In this document: positions 1-5,873 of the stretch, in pieces
Numbering within the stretch: position 1 is the first letter of the stretch
Layout of the letters: each line of letters opens with the position of its first letter
NCBI GenBank assembly: GCA_021774205.1
Contig: JAJFJI010000034.1
Coordinates: 1-6,991 of the forward strand
Direction of reading: 5' to 3'
DNA: 6,991 nt
Source: Nitrosomonas sp.
Lineage (GTDB): Bacteria > Pseudomonadota > Gammaproteobacteria > Burkholderiales > Nitrosomonadaceae
Translations under genes and position numbers: made by a program
Notes under the pieces: model-generated
Databases searched by the model: none
Told to the model about the DNA's origin: nothing
Seen by the model: only the letters and a program-made list of their open reading frames with translations

Positions 1-134
1 CCGGTGTTAGCGTACAGGAAGTTAATCGTTTGCTGTCACAATTTGAACAAGCCCGGAAAATGATGAAAATGATGAAAAAAGGTGGCATGTCAAAAATGAT
101 GCGTGGGCTTAAAGGTATGTTTCCGAGGGCGTGA
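1..134 (+). CDS. ffh: Signal recognition particle protein Ffh, C-terminal end (5' part outside window)
   Basis: Only the last 43 codons are present, read in frame from base 3 to the TGA at 132-134. The peptide runs from GVSVQEVNRLL to a methionine- and lysine-rich tail, MMKMMKKGG followed by MSKMMRGLKGMFPRA. This is the end of the Ffh M domain. In the intact protein this domain binds 4.5S RNA and holds hydrophobic signal sequences in a methionine-lined groove, so that ribosomes making membrane proteins are taken to FtsY at the inner membrane. The GTPase (NG) domain must lie upstream of the window. No T-rich terminator follows the stop codon; the hairpins that follow belong to the structured element at 137-360. 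The identification rests on the characteristic tail and is secure despite the short length. Confidence 0.93.
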   Translation, partial: GVSVQEVNRLLSQFEQARKMMKMMKKGGMSKMMRGLKGMFPRA

Positions 135-136
135 TA

Positions 137-360
137 GAGCCTAGCACTCCTTAATGGTTATTATTTTCCCTTGCTAAGAGAGCTAGCGCCGCCAGTGGCG
201 CTGGAAAGCTAACCCACAGGGCGATCACAAGATGTCCCATCACGACGTTGCAGCACTTGCCAACGGAATGACCCTTGTCTGCGTACACCCCGCCTTGCGT
301 TGAAACATCTTGTGATTGCTGTATCCGCAAATATCAAGTTGAAAGAAGTGCTAGCAACTC
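137..360. repeat. Gene-free structured element bounded by inverted repeats (MITE-like or ncRNA-like, unidentified)
   Basis: This fills the space between ffh and the convergent DUF192 gene. The outer ends match as inverted repeats: CTAGCACT at 141-148 against AGTGCTAG at 347-354. Both are preceded by GAG when read inward, with weaker similarity continuing for about 15 more bases. Inside lies a hairpin (stem AGCGCC 185-190 with GGCGCT 197-202) and a perfect 12-bp inverted repeat (224-235 with 305-316) closing a loop of 69 bases that contains a smaller CGTTG/CAACG hairpin (246-250, 261-265). Neither strand has a convincing coding frame. No target-site duplication is visible next to the ends. It does not match the conserved parts of 4.5S RNA, tmRNA, RNase P RNA or 6S RNA as I know them. 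It could be a small non-autonomous insertion sequence remnant or a small RNA gene. Confidence 0.45.
220..320 (+). other. Long inverted repeat able to form a 16-pair RNA stem
   Basis: Bases 220-235 can pair with 305-320. Twelve of the pairs are perfect Watson-Crick (ATCACAAGATGT with ACATCTTGTGAT). The stem extends outward by four more pairs, two of them G-U (G223-U317, G220-U320), only if the + strand is transcribed. On the - strand those positions would be C-A mismatches. That bias weakly favours a + strand RNA, which could be the 3' part of the ffh transcript. No T-tract follows either arm, so it is not a standard intrinsic terminator. Confidence 0.5.
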
Positions 361-384
361 AAGTCAATATATGACTAATATTGA

Positions 385-819
385 TTATTTTGCTGCTGGT
401 GCTTGCGCCAGTCCAGCAACTTCATCTCCTGCCTGAATACCTCTTGCGGAAAACCAGCCCTGATTCATCTCAAGCGCATACTTGGCCAAACCAACAGAAC
501 CATGTGCGGTTTTAGTATGAGGCGTCATGTCCGCTATATTGAGAATAATGCCATTGTTATCAACAAAAGCTACACTGAGTGGAATATGCGTGTTCAACAT
601 CCACATACTGTGACGATCCGCCTTAGGAAAGACAAACAGCATGCCGTTATTTTCACCCAGCGAATCCAGGTGCATTAATCCCTTTCCACGGGTTATTGGC
701 GTATGTGCAACCTCTGCGAGTAAGGAATGACCTGATATATTAAGAGAAACAATGACTTTATCCGTGGCGCTCGCAATTGCTGCCACGGAACAAAGTAATA
801 GAATTTTAAATAAATACAT
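385..819 (-). CDS. Exported DUF192 family protein
   Basis: A protein of 144 residues. Residues 1-19 (MYLFKILLLCSVAAIASA followed by T) form a signal peptide with an Ala-Ser-Ala cleavage site, so the mature protein should be periplasmic. The rest matches the DUF192 family: the RGKGLM segment near 44-49, NGMLFVF near 58-64, the MWMLNTHIPL stretch near 72-81, and YALEMNQGWF with GIQAGDEV near the end (114-134). The molecular function of DUF192 is not established. I chose the ATG at 819 rather than the TTG one codon upstream, because it gives the TGATG junction with the dut stop (one shared base), a typical sign of translational coupling. It is the third and last gene of the coaBC-dut operon. No T-rich terminator follows; transcription would run into the structured element. 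Confidence 0.88.
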   Translation of the reverse strand: MYLFKILLLCSVAAIASATDKVIVSLNISGHSLLAEVAHTPITRGKGLMHLDSLGENNGMLFVFPKADRHSMWMLNTHIPLSVAFVDNNGIILNIADMTPHTKTAHGSVGLAKYALEMNQGWFSARGIQAGDEVAGLAQAPAAK

Positions 820-1268
820 CAATGTTTACCTGTGCTGCCAAAACCGTCTTCACCTCGATGACTCTGGTCGAAATCACTCACCACATTAAAACTGACTTGC
901 ATAACAGGCACCACGACCAATTGCGCAATACGCGCCATTGGGTTTAATTGATAAGGCATGTGTCCCCGATTCCAACAAGAAATGAATATCTGCCCCTGAT
1001 AATCTGAGTCAATTAACCCCACTAGATTTCCCAACACAATGCCATGCTTGTGACCCAGTCCAGAACGCGGCAATATCATCGCTGCATATGTTGGATCAGC
1101 CAGATGGATAGCAATTCCCGTTGGAACGAGACTGGTTTCTCCTGGCACGATAGTCATCGTCTGCTCTATACAAGCACGTAAATCAAGTCCAGCGGAACCG
1201 GGAGTTGCATAAGCCGGCAGCTGATTTCTTAAACGTGAATCAAGGATTTTTATATCAACTTTTATCAT
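819..1268 (-). CDS. dut: Deoxyuridine 5'-triphosphate nucleotidohydrolase (dUTPase)
   Basis: Hydrolyses dUTP to dUMP and pyrophosphate, keeping uracil out of DNA and supplying dUMP to thymidylate synthase. Family members are cytosolic homotrimers. At 149 residues it has the usual length. All five conserved motifs are visible: PGSAGLDLR (23-31), PRSGLG (67-72), GLIDSDYQG (84-92, with the catalytic Asp region), ARIAQL (112-117) and the C-terminal RGEDGFGSTG (138-147), which closes over the active site. In the last motif Asp141 replaces the first Gly of the usual GGFGSTG. The ATG at 1268 lies 6 bases after the coaBC stop, and no clear Shine-Dalgarno is seen, so coupled translation is likely. The gene ends in TGATG with the DUF192 start. 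The coaBC-dut pairing is conserved widely in proteobacteria. Confidence 0.97.
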   Translation of the reverse strand: MIKVDIKILDSRLRNQLPAYATPGSAGLDLRACIEQTMTIVPGETSLVPTGIAIHLADPTYAAMILPRSGLGHKHGIVLGNLVGLIDSDYQGQIFISCWNRGHMPYQLNPMARIAQLVVVPVMQVSFNVVSDFDQSHRGEDGFGSTGKH

Positions 1269-1274
1269 GGAATA

Positions 1275-2480
1275 TCAGTCACATTGTTTTTTATATAACT
1301 GCGCTATATGTTTAATCAAAAGGCGCGCCTGGTTAATTTTGGATGCACTGGGCAGGTATTGTTTACCGTTATCATCCAGCAAAATCAGCGCACTCTCATC
1401 AGCACCAATGGCATCTTGCGCCTGGTTAGCAACAATGAGTGGCAATTTCTTCTTGCGGCGTTTGTTTTCAGCATTTTTTTCAAGATCTTCGGTTTCTGCG
1501 GCAAAACCCACACAAAATGGCGCCTCCGGTAGATCTGTTACAAATTTCAGAATGTCTGGATTAGGCATAAGTTCCAACGTCAACGGATGATCCGTTTTTT
1601 TTATTTTTTGCTGTCTGGTCGTCGTAACCGAGAAATCCGCAACAGCAGCCACACTAATAAAAATATCTGCATGAGGTATTTCATTTTTAACCGCTGTCAA
1701 CATTTCTTTTGCACTAACAACATCGATACATTTGGCTTTCGCCGGTGGCGCAAGGCATACGGGACCAGAAACAAGGGTAACTGTTGCACCTGCTTCCAAT
1801 GCAGCACCAGCCAGCGCATAACCCATTTTCCCAGAACTAATATTTGTAATGCCGCGCACTGCATCAATAGCCTCAAAGGTTGGCCCAGCAGTAATCAAAA
1901 CACATTTGCCTTGCAACCATTTAGAGTGAAATATCATGCGCATCGCCGCAGCTAATTCACACGCTTCCAGCATACGCCCCATACCGAATTCACCGCAAGC
2001 TTGTTCGCCACTCGCGGGTCCCAATATCTTCACATCATCACCTTGCAAGGTCGCAAGATTACGCTGCGTTGCCGGATTCTCCCACATTTGACGGTTCATT
2101 GCGGGAGCAATCAGCAAAGGACATTCGCGGGCAAGACATATCGTCGCCAGCAAATCGTCAGCCAGTCCATTAGCAAGTTTGGCAATAAAATCAGCACTGG
2201 CAGGCGCGATCAGAATTGCATCCATTTCACGTGAAAGATTAATATGCGCCATATTATTGCTGCTATTGGCCTGCCATAGATCTGTAAAAACAGGTTTTCC
2301 GGTCAGTGCTTGTAACGTTGCCGCACCAATAAAATGGCACGCTGATTCAGTCATGACCGTTTGCACGACAGCGCCATCCTGCACCAAAAGACGCGCCAGC
2401 TCTGCCGCTTTATACGCAGCCACACCGCCTGTTAATCCAAGTAACAAACGTTTTGAAGTAAGAAGAGATAGATCAGGCAT
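1275..2480 (-). CDS. coaBC: Bifunctional phosphopantothenoylcysteine decarboxylase / phosphopantothenate-cysteine ligase
   Basis: Carries out two steps of coenzyme A synthesis: CTP-dependent joining of cysteine to 4'-phosphopantothenate (CoaB), then FMN-dependent decarboxylation to 4'-phosphopantetheine (CoaC). The N-terminal CoaC half shows the flavin-binding LTGGVAAYKAAEL start (15-28), the active-site His79 in HINLSR, PAMN at 126-129 and the ACGEFGMGRM flap with Cys162. The CoaB half starts near 190 with ITAGPTFEAIDAVRGITN and SSGKMG, then AAVADF (278-283) and the KIKK lysine motif (292-295). The length of 401 residues is typical. The frame stays open upstream to a TTG at 2495, but the ATG at 2480 places the first strand (KRLLLGLTGG) where the family normally has it. 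Neither start has a good Shine-Dalgarno. It is first in the coaBC-dut-DUF192 operon and divergent from radC. Confidence 0.96.
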   Translation of the reverse strand: MPDLSLLTSKRLLLGLTGGVAAYKAAELARLLVQDGAVVQTVMTESACHFIGAATLQALTGKPVFTDLWQANSSNNMAHINLSREMDAILIAPASADFIAKLANGLADDLLATICLARECPLLIAPAMNRQMWENPATQRNLATLQGDDVKILGPASGEQACGEFGMGRMLEACELAAAMRMIFHSKWLQGKCVLITAGPTFEAIDAVRGITNISSGKMGYALAGAALEAGATVTLVSGPVCLAPPAKAKCIDVVSAKEMLTAVKNEIPHADIFISVAAVADFSVTTTRQQKIKKTDHPLTLELMPNPDILKFVTDLPEAPFCVGFAAETEDLEKNAENKRRKKKLPLIVANQAQDAIGADESALILLDDNGKQYLPSASKINQARLLIKHIAQLYKKQCD

Positions 2481-2554
2481 AAATTTTCTGATCAAAGTAC
2501 CGTAATAATATGTTTAATCCTTGTGGTAAATCTCATTTTCTAAAAAATCCTATT

Positions 2555-2583
2555 TTGTAAGCATACAAGGAAAACAGTTTAAT
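2555..2583 (+). promoter_or_regulatory. Candidate sigma-70 promoter for radC
   Basis: TTGTAA (2555-2560) and TTTAAT (2578-2583) are separated by exactly 17 bases. They match the -35 and -10 consensus at 4/6 and 5/6. The site lies in the AT-rich divergent region between coaBC and radC and would give a leader of about 70 bases before the radC ATG at 2661. In AT-rich DNA such matches arise by chance, so this is tentative. I found no comparable promoter for coaBC on the other strand. Confidence 0.38.
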
Positions 2584-2660
2584 TTAAATGAGCAAACACA
2601 GCATCCATAATTGTTGTCTCATCCCTTGTTCTCTTTTCCACTTAACCAGACATTTTTTTC

Positions 2661-3335
2661 ATGGCTATTCCAGACTGGCCCAAATCCGAACGTCCACGTG
2701 AAAAACTTCTAACTAATGGCGCAGCAAGTTTATCTGACGCTGAACTACTGGCAATATTTCTTCGTACAGGCATGGCAGGTAAAAGTGCCGTTGATCTTGC
2801 ACGGGGATTGCTCAAAAATTTCGGTAGCTTAACCCGCCTTTTTACCGCCGATCAAGATACATTTTGTCAAATACCAGGTATGGGTGTTGCCAAATATACC
2901 CAACTGCAGGCGGTTATAGAAATGGCCCGGCGCGCGCTTGGTGATGAACTGAAAAACGGGGACGTCTTGCATTCACCCGAGATTGTTCGTAGCTATCTGC
3001 GTCTGACACTCAATTACAAAGAACACGAAGTCTTTATCGCTATTTTCCTTGACACCAAAAATCGCGCCATTGCAACTGAAGAAATGTTTAATGGCACGCT
3101 GACACAAACGAGCGTCTATCCACGCGAAGTGGTAAAACGGGCACTGTATCACAACGCAGCAGCTGTAATTTTTGCGCATAACCACCCCTCTGGTGCTGCA
3201 GAACCAAGCCAAGCAGACAAAACCCTAACCCAGTCCCTTAAGAAAGCGCTTGCACTGGTAGAAGTGAAAGTACTGGATCATTTTATTATCGGAAATGGAA
3301 CCACCCTGTCTTTTGCTGAGAATGGATTAATCTGA
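2661..3335 (+). CDS. radC: RadC family JAB/MPN domain protein
   Basis: A protein of 224 residues, the usual RadC length. The N-terminal part begins with PDWPKSERPREKLL and carries a helix-hairpin-helix region (around IPGMGVAKYTQLQ, 71-83). The C-terminal half is a JAB1/MPN metalloprotease-like domain with the JAMM signature intact: His173 and His175 in HNHPSG, Ser183 and Asp186 at the expected spacing, and an upstream Glu121 candidate. The old link to DNA repair of the E. coli radC102 mutant was withdrawn in the literature, and the physiological role and substrate of chromosomal RadC are unknown. No Shine-Dalgarno is visible ahead of the ATG, where the upstream bases are mostly T. Placement ahead of rpmB-rpmG and divergent to coaBC is the same as in E. 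coli. Confidence 0.95.
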   Translation: MAIPDWPKSERPREKLLTNGAASLSDAELLAIFLRTGMAGKSAVDLARGLLKNFGSLTRLFTADQDTFCQIPGMGVAKYTQLQAVIEMARRALGDELKNGDVLHSPEIVRSYLRLTLNYKEHEVFIAIFLDTKNRAIATEEMFNGTLTQTSVYPREVVKRALYHNAAAVIFAHNHPSGAAEPSQADKTLTQSLKKALALVEVKVLDHFIIGNGTTLSFAENGLI

Positions 3336-3377
3336 AGGAAATTATTCAGCGTAACTTTTGTAGCTTAACAGTTACAT

Positions 3378-3407
3378 TTGAGGTAATCTTATGAATCAGT
3401 ATATAAT
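3378..3407 (+). promoter_or_regulatory. Sigma-70 promoter for rpmB-rpmG
   Basis: A perfect -10 TATAAT lies at 3402-3407, with TTGAGG (3378-3383) upstream at 18-base spacing. Transcription would begin near 3414, giving a short leader of about 25 bases that includes the GGAG ribosome binding site (3427-3430). This lets the ribosomal protein genes be expressed independently of radC. Confidence 0.68.
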
Positions 3408-3439
3408 TCGCATTTTTCCAAATTCTGGAGTGCATTACC

Positions 3440-3676
3440 ATGGCGCGAGTCTGTGAAGTAACTGGCAAAAAACCCTTATCGGGTCATCATGTATCCCATG
3501 CTAACAACAAGACCAAACGGCGGTTCTTGCCCAATTTGCAGCGTCGCAAGTTCTGGGTAGAGAGTGAGAATCGTTGGATTAGTTTGCGTTTATCAAACGC
3601 TGCATTACGTACAATTGATAAGAATGGCATTGATGCCGTACTTGCAAAAATGCGATTACGTGGAGAAAACGTTTAG
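3440..3676 (+). CDS. rpmB: 50S ribosomal protein L28 (bL28)
   Basis: Component of the large ribosomal subunit. The 78 residues match proteobacterial L28 along the whole length: MARVCEVTGKKPLSGHHVSH, then ANNKTKRRFLPNLQ, the FWVESENRWISLRLSNAALR block, and the IDKNGIDAVLAKMRLRGE end. A GGAG ribosome binding site (3427-3430) sits 9 bases before the ATG. rpmG follows after 66 bases, and the two are presumably cotranscribed from the promoter at 3378-3407 to the terminator at 3920-3946. Confidence 0.98.
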   Translation: MARVCEVTGKKPLSGHHVSHANNKTKRRFLPNLQRRKFWVESENRWISLRLSNAALRTIDKNGIDAVLAKMRLRGENV

Positions 3677-3742
3677 TAAACCGGATAAAATCAATACGCT
3701 CCCCCACTTTAAAAAAACCTCAGCTAGTTAAGGATAATCATT

Positions 3743-3898
3743 ATGCGTGAGAAAATTAAGCTTGAGTCCTCTGCTGGAACAGGCCATTTCTATACAACCA
3801 CCAAGAACAAGCGTGCAAAACCTGAAAAAATTGAAATTATGAAATTTGACCCAGTTGCGCGCAAACACGTTAAATATAAAGAAACAAAACTCAAATAA
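3743..3898 (+). CDS. rpmG: 50S ribosomal protein L33 (bL33)
   Basis: Large-subunit ribosomal protein of 51 residues. The sequence begins MREKIKLESSAGTGHFYTTT and ends with KFDPVARKHVKYKETKLK, the standard proteobacterial L33 pattern. There are no cysteines, so this is the zinc-independent (C-) form. A TAAGGA ribosome binding site (3729-3734) lies 8 bases before the ATG. It is the last gene of the rpmB-rpmG unit, followed by an intrinsic terminator. Confidence 0.98.
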   Translation: MREKIKLESSAGTGHFYTTTKNKRAKPEKIEIMKFDPVARKHVKYKETKLK

Positions 3899-3919
3899 CT
3901 TAAAAAGATAGTTAACAAT

Positions 3920-3946
3920 AAAAAACCCGCCAATGGCGGGTTTTTT
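3920..3946. terminator. Intrinsic terminator, likely bidirectional, between rpmG and the desaturase gene
   Basis: The stem CCCGCC (3926-3931) pairs with GGCGGG (3935-3940) across a 3-base loop. It is flanked by an A-run (3920-3925) and a T-run (3941-3946), so each strand reads as a GC stem followed by a U-tract. It sits 21 bases after the rpmG stop and 21 bases past the stop of the convergent desaturase gene, so it can end both transcripts. Confidence 0.93.
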
Positions 3947-3967
3947 ATTTCTTCTTTTAATTACTTA

Positions 3968-5158
3968 CTACGAATAGCAGCGTAATCTTTTGGAAAAATT
4001 TCTAAGTACCTCAATACCACTTTCTTCAGCGCGATGACACCAGTCCTCTAACTGCTTGACCAGCTCATCCTTAGATGCCGTTGAACGTTCCCAGATTGCA
4101 GCAAGTTCTTCACGCATCGTATAGACCTTATCAAGTGTTTGGGTTTTACTCAACACCTCATTCAACTTAGCACGCTCATGCTCCTGTAGCGTTTTTGAGT
4201 CAGCCAGAACCCAACGCTTTAATGTCGAACGATCCACATCCAGGTGGGTAATTGCTTCCTTTAGATGGTCAAATTCTTTGGTAAGCGTAGATTTCATTGA
4301 TTGGCTATATTTTGCCAATACTTCATAACGATGAGAAATGACAGCTTGCAGCGTATCAATATCACATGTTGTTTTGGCTTTATCAAAACGCAGTTTGGGT
4401 GCGATCTTCTTGACCTTGGCCAGTCCCATCATTTCCAGAATACGAATATACAACCAACCAATATCAAACTCATACCATTTATTAGATAACCGCGCAGAGG
4501 TTGCATAGGCATGATGATTATTATGTAATTCTTCTCCACCAATCAAAATACCCCAAGGCACGATATTGCGACTTGCGTCTTCAGCCTGAAAATTACGATA
4601 GCCCCAATAATGACCAATACCATTAATGGTGCCAGCAGCCATAACTGGTGCCCATATCATTTGAACAGCCCAAATCGTAATCCCTATAGGGCCAAACAAA
4701 ATTACATCAATAATCAGCATCAACGAGACGCCCCAAGCGCTATGTTTGGTATAAACATTACGCTCCATCCAGTCATCAGGTGTACCATAACCGTACCGCT
4801 TAAGCGTTTCCTGATTCTTCGCTTCTTTTCGGTACAGTTCCGAGCCTTCAAGAAAAACTTTCTTGATGCCAAAAATAACTGGGCTATGCGGATCGTCCTC
4901 AGTCTCGCATTTAGCATGATGTTTACGGTGAATAGCTGTCCATTCTTTGGTCACCATACCACTTGTCAGCCACAACCAGAAACGAAAAAAATGACTCGGA
5001 ATAGCATGCAATTCAAGCGCTCTGTGTGCCGAATGACGATGCAGATAAATCGTTATACTCGCAATCGTAATATGCGTCAGTATTAAAGTAACGACTATAT
5101 ATCCCCACCAGGGCATATCAACAACCCCTGAAATTAAATTAAGAAAATCTGAAATCAT
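3968..5158 (-). CDS. Membrane fatty acid (acyl) desaturase with helical C-terminal extension
   Basis: A di-iron membrane desaturase of the acyl-CoA/delta-9 type, expected to put a double bond into long acyl chains at the inner membrane. The three histidine boxes are complete: HRHSAH (40-45), HRKHH (77-81) and HNNHH (212-216). Hydrophobic segments lie near 17-37, 56-70, 143-165 and 166-182. The desaturase core ends around residue 255. The overall sequence resembles DesA-type desaturases of Pseudomonas from memory, which also have similar boxes. Residues from about 265 to 396 form a hydrophilic, mostly helical tail; its last 80 residues recall the C-terminus of ISL3-family transposases. The ATG at 5158 has an AAAGGA ribosome binding site (complement of 5169-5174) 10 bases upstream. 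Tandem promoter-like repeats lie at 5208-5291. I cannot assign the double-bond position or exact substrate. Confidence 0.92.
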   Translation of the reverse strand: MISDFLNLISGVVDMPWWGYIVVTLILTHITIASITIYLHRHSAHRALELHAIPSHFFRFWLWLTSGMVTKEWTAIHRKHHAKCETEDDPHSPVIFGIKKVFLEGSELYRKEAKNQETLKRYGYGTPDDWMERNVYTKHSAWGVSLMLIIDVILFGPIGITIWAVQMIWAPVMAAGTINGIGHYWGYRNFQAEDASRNIVPWGILIGGEELHNNHHAYATSARLSNKWYEFDIGWLYIRILEMMGLAKVKKIAPKLRFDKAKTTCDIDTLQAVISHRYEVLAKYSQSMKSTLTKEFDHLKEAITHLDVDRSTLKRWVLADSKTLQEHERAKLNEVLSKTQTLDKVYTMREELAAIWERSTASKDELVKQLEDWCHRAEESGIEVLRNFSKRLRCYS

Positions 5159-5207
5159 ATATGTAAAGTCCTTTTAAATTCCTTCTGCTAAGCAAGGAAG
5201 TATAGTC

Positions 5208-5236
5208 AATCTAAAGGTAAACAAGTGCTTAGTCAA
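5208..5236 (-). promoter_or_regulatory. Candidate promoter of the desaturase gene, inside the proximal repeat
   Basis: Read on the - strand, TTGACT (complement of 5231-5236) and TAGATT (complement of 5208-5213) are 17 bases apart and match the -35 and -10 consensus at 5/6 and 4/6. An alternative -10, TATACT (complement of 5199-5204), lies just downstream but has only a poor -35. Transcription would start about 40 to 50 bases before the ATG at 5158. Confidence 0.42.
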
Positions 5237-5291
5237 GTAAGAAATTGCAAATCTAAAGGCAAACAAGTGCTTAGTCATTAAAGAAATTGGC
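5208..5291 (-). repeat. Two tandem 42-bp repeats upstream of the desaturase gene
   Basis: Copies at 5208-5249 and 5250-5291 agree at about 36 of 42 positions. A 10-base block and a 17-base block (AAACAAGTGCTTAGTCA on the + strand) are identical in both. The repeats lie 50 to 133 bases upstream of the desaturase start, and each copy carries a -35/-10-like pair on the - strand. They may be duplicated promoter or regulator-binding sites, or simply a local duplication. Confidence 0.85.
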
Positions 5292-5308
5292 TAAAAAATT
5301 CCGTTAAA

Positions 5309-5863
5309 TTAATTTCTGGGTGAAATATGTCGTAATTGCCATTCACCCGGCGCAATGCCTGCAAGCGAATACTCGCCAATCGCGTAGCGAATAAGCCGTA
5401 GTGTGGGGAAAAATACCGCTGCAGTCATTCGCCTCACCTGCCGGTTTTTCCCCTCTGTAATGATCAATTCAACCCAGCTTGTCGGTATATCCTTACGAAA
5501 ACGAATAGGTGGTGAACGTAACCACAAATTATCCGGTTCATTAATTAAGCGTGACTGGGCAGGTTGCGTTTTACAATCCTTTAGCACGACTCCCTGGCGT
5601 AAATTTTTTAATGCGGCCTGATCAGGTACACCTTCAACCTGCACCCAGTAAGTTTTGGGCAATTTAAATTTCGGATCACTAATCCTATGCTGCAATTTGC
5701 CATTATCCGTAAGTAGTACTAGCCCTTCACTGTCAGCATCAAGCCGGCCGGCCGGATAAAAGCCGGGTAATGGGATAAAATCCTTTAAAGATTTATGACC
5801 AGACTGCGCGGTGAATTGACAAGCCACGCCACAGGGCTTATTAAAAAGGATCAAACGTACCAT
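5309..5863 (-). CDS. rluE: 23S rRNA pseudouridine synthase, RluE type
   Basis: Belongs to the RsuA/RluB/E/F family, which isomerises uridine to pseudouridine in rRNA; E. coli RluE acts at U2457 of 23S rRNA. The catalytic Asp42 lies in GRLDADSEG (39-47). Other family blocks are LILFNKPCGV (4-13), KLPKTYWVQVEG (68-78 region), PPIRFRKDIPTSW (118-130) and EGKNRQVRRMTAAV (137-150). There is no N-terminal S4 domain, which fits RluE rather than RluB or RluF. The frame is open up to 5959, but that part overlaps sixA and is unlike the family. The ATG at 5863 puts the RLILFNKP motif right at the N-terminus, as usual, 10 bases after the sixA stop, giving 184 residues. The ribosome binding site is weak (AAAA-rich), suggesting coupling to sixA. 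Residue 11 is Cys, where the family often has Tyr or Phe. Confidence 0.93.
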   Translation of the reverse strand: MVRLILFNKPCGVACQFTAQSGHKSLKDFIPLPGFYPAGRLDADSEGLVLLTDNGKLQHRISDPKFKLPKTYWVQVEGVPDQAALKNLRQGVVLKDCKTQPAQSRLINEPDNLWLRSPPIRFRKDIPTSWVELIITEGKNRQVRRMTAAVFFPTLRLIRYAIGEYSLAGIAPGEWQLRHISPRN

Positions 5864-5873
5864 TCGTTTTTTT

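Noticed and set aside
151..240. A 29-codon hydrophobic ORF on the - strand (starts MGHLVIALWVSF, ends ARENNNH) inside the element after ffh.
   Set aside because: No ribosome binding site before its ATG, very short, and it lies across the hairpin arms of the structured element. The adjoining open frame has no recognisable homology. More likely chance.
135..384. 6S RNA, 4.5S RNA, tmRNA, RNase P RNA or an integron attC site.
   Set aside because: The conserved bases of these RNAs and the attC core sites are not found; only the general hairpin form is shared.
403..678. Open frame on the + strand opposite the DUF192 gene, and similar antisense frames over coaBC.
   Set aside because: The opposite strand encodes well-conserved proteins across the same bases.
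2481..2495. TTG start for coaBC five codons upstream of the ATG.
   Set aside because: No better ribosome binding site and no family-conserved residues in the extension.
4610..5086. A 158-codon open frame on the + strand opposite the desaturase.
   Set aside because: It is the antisense shadow of a clearly conserved gene, with no signal of its own.
5208..5291. CRISPR-like repeat array.
   Set aside because: Only two directly adjacent copies with no spacers; it is a tandem duplication.
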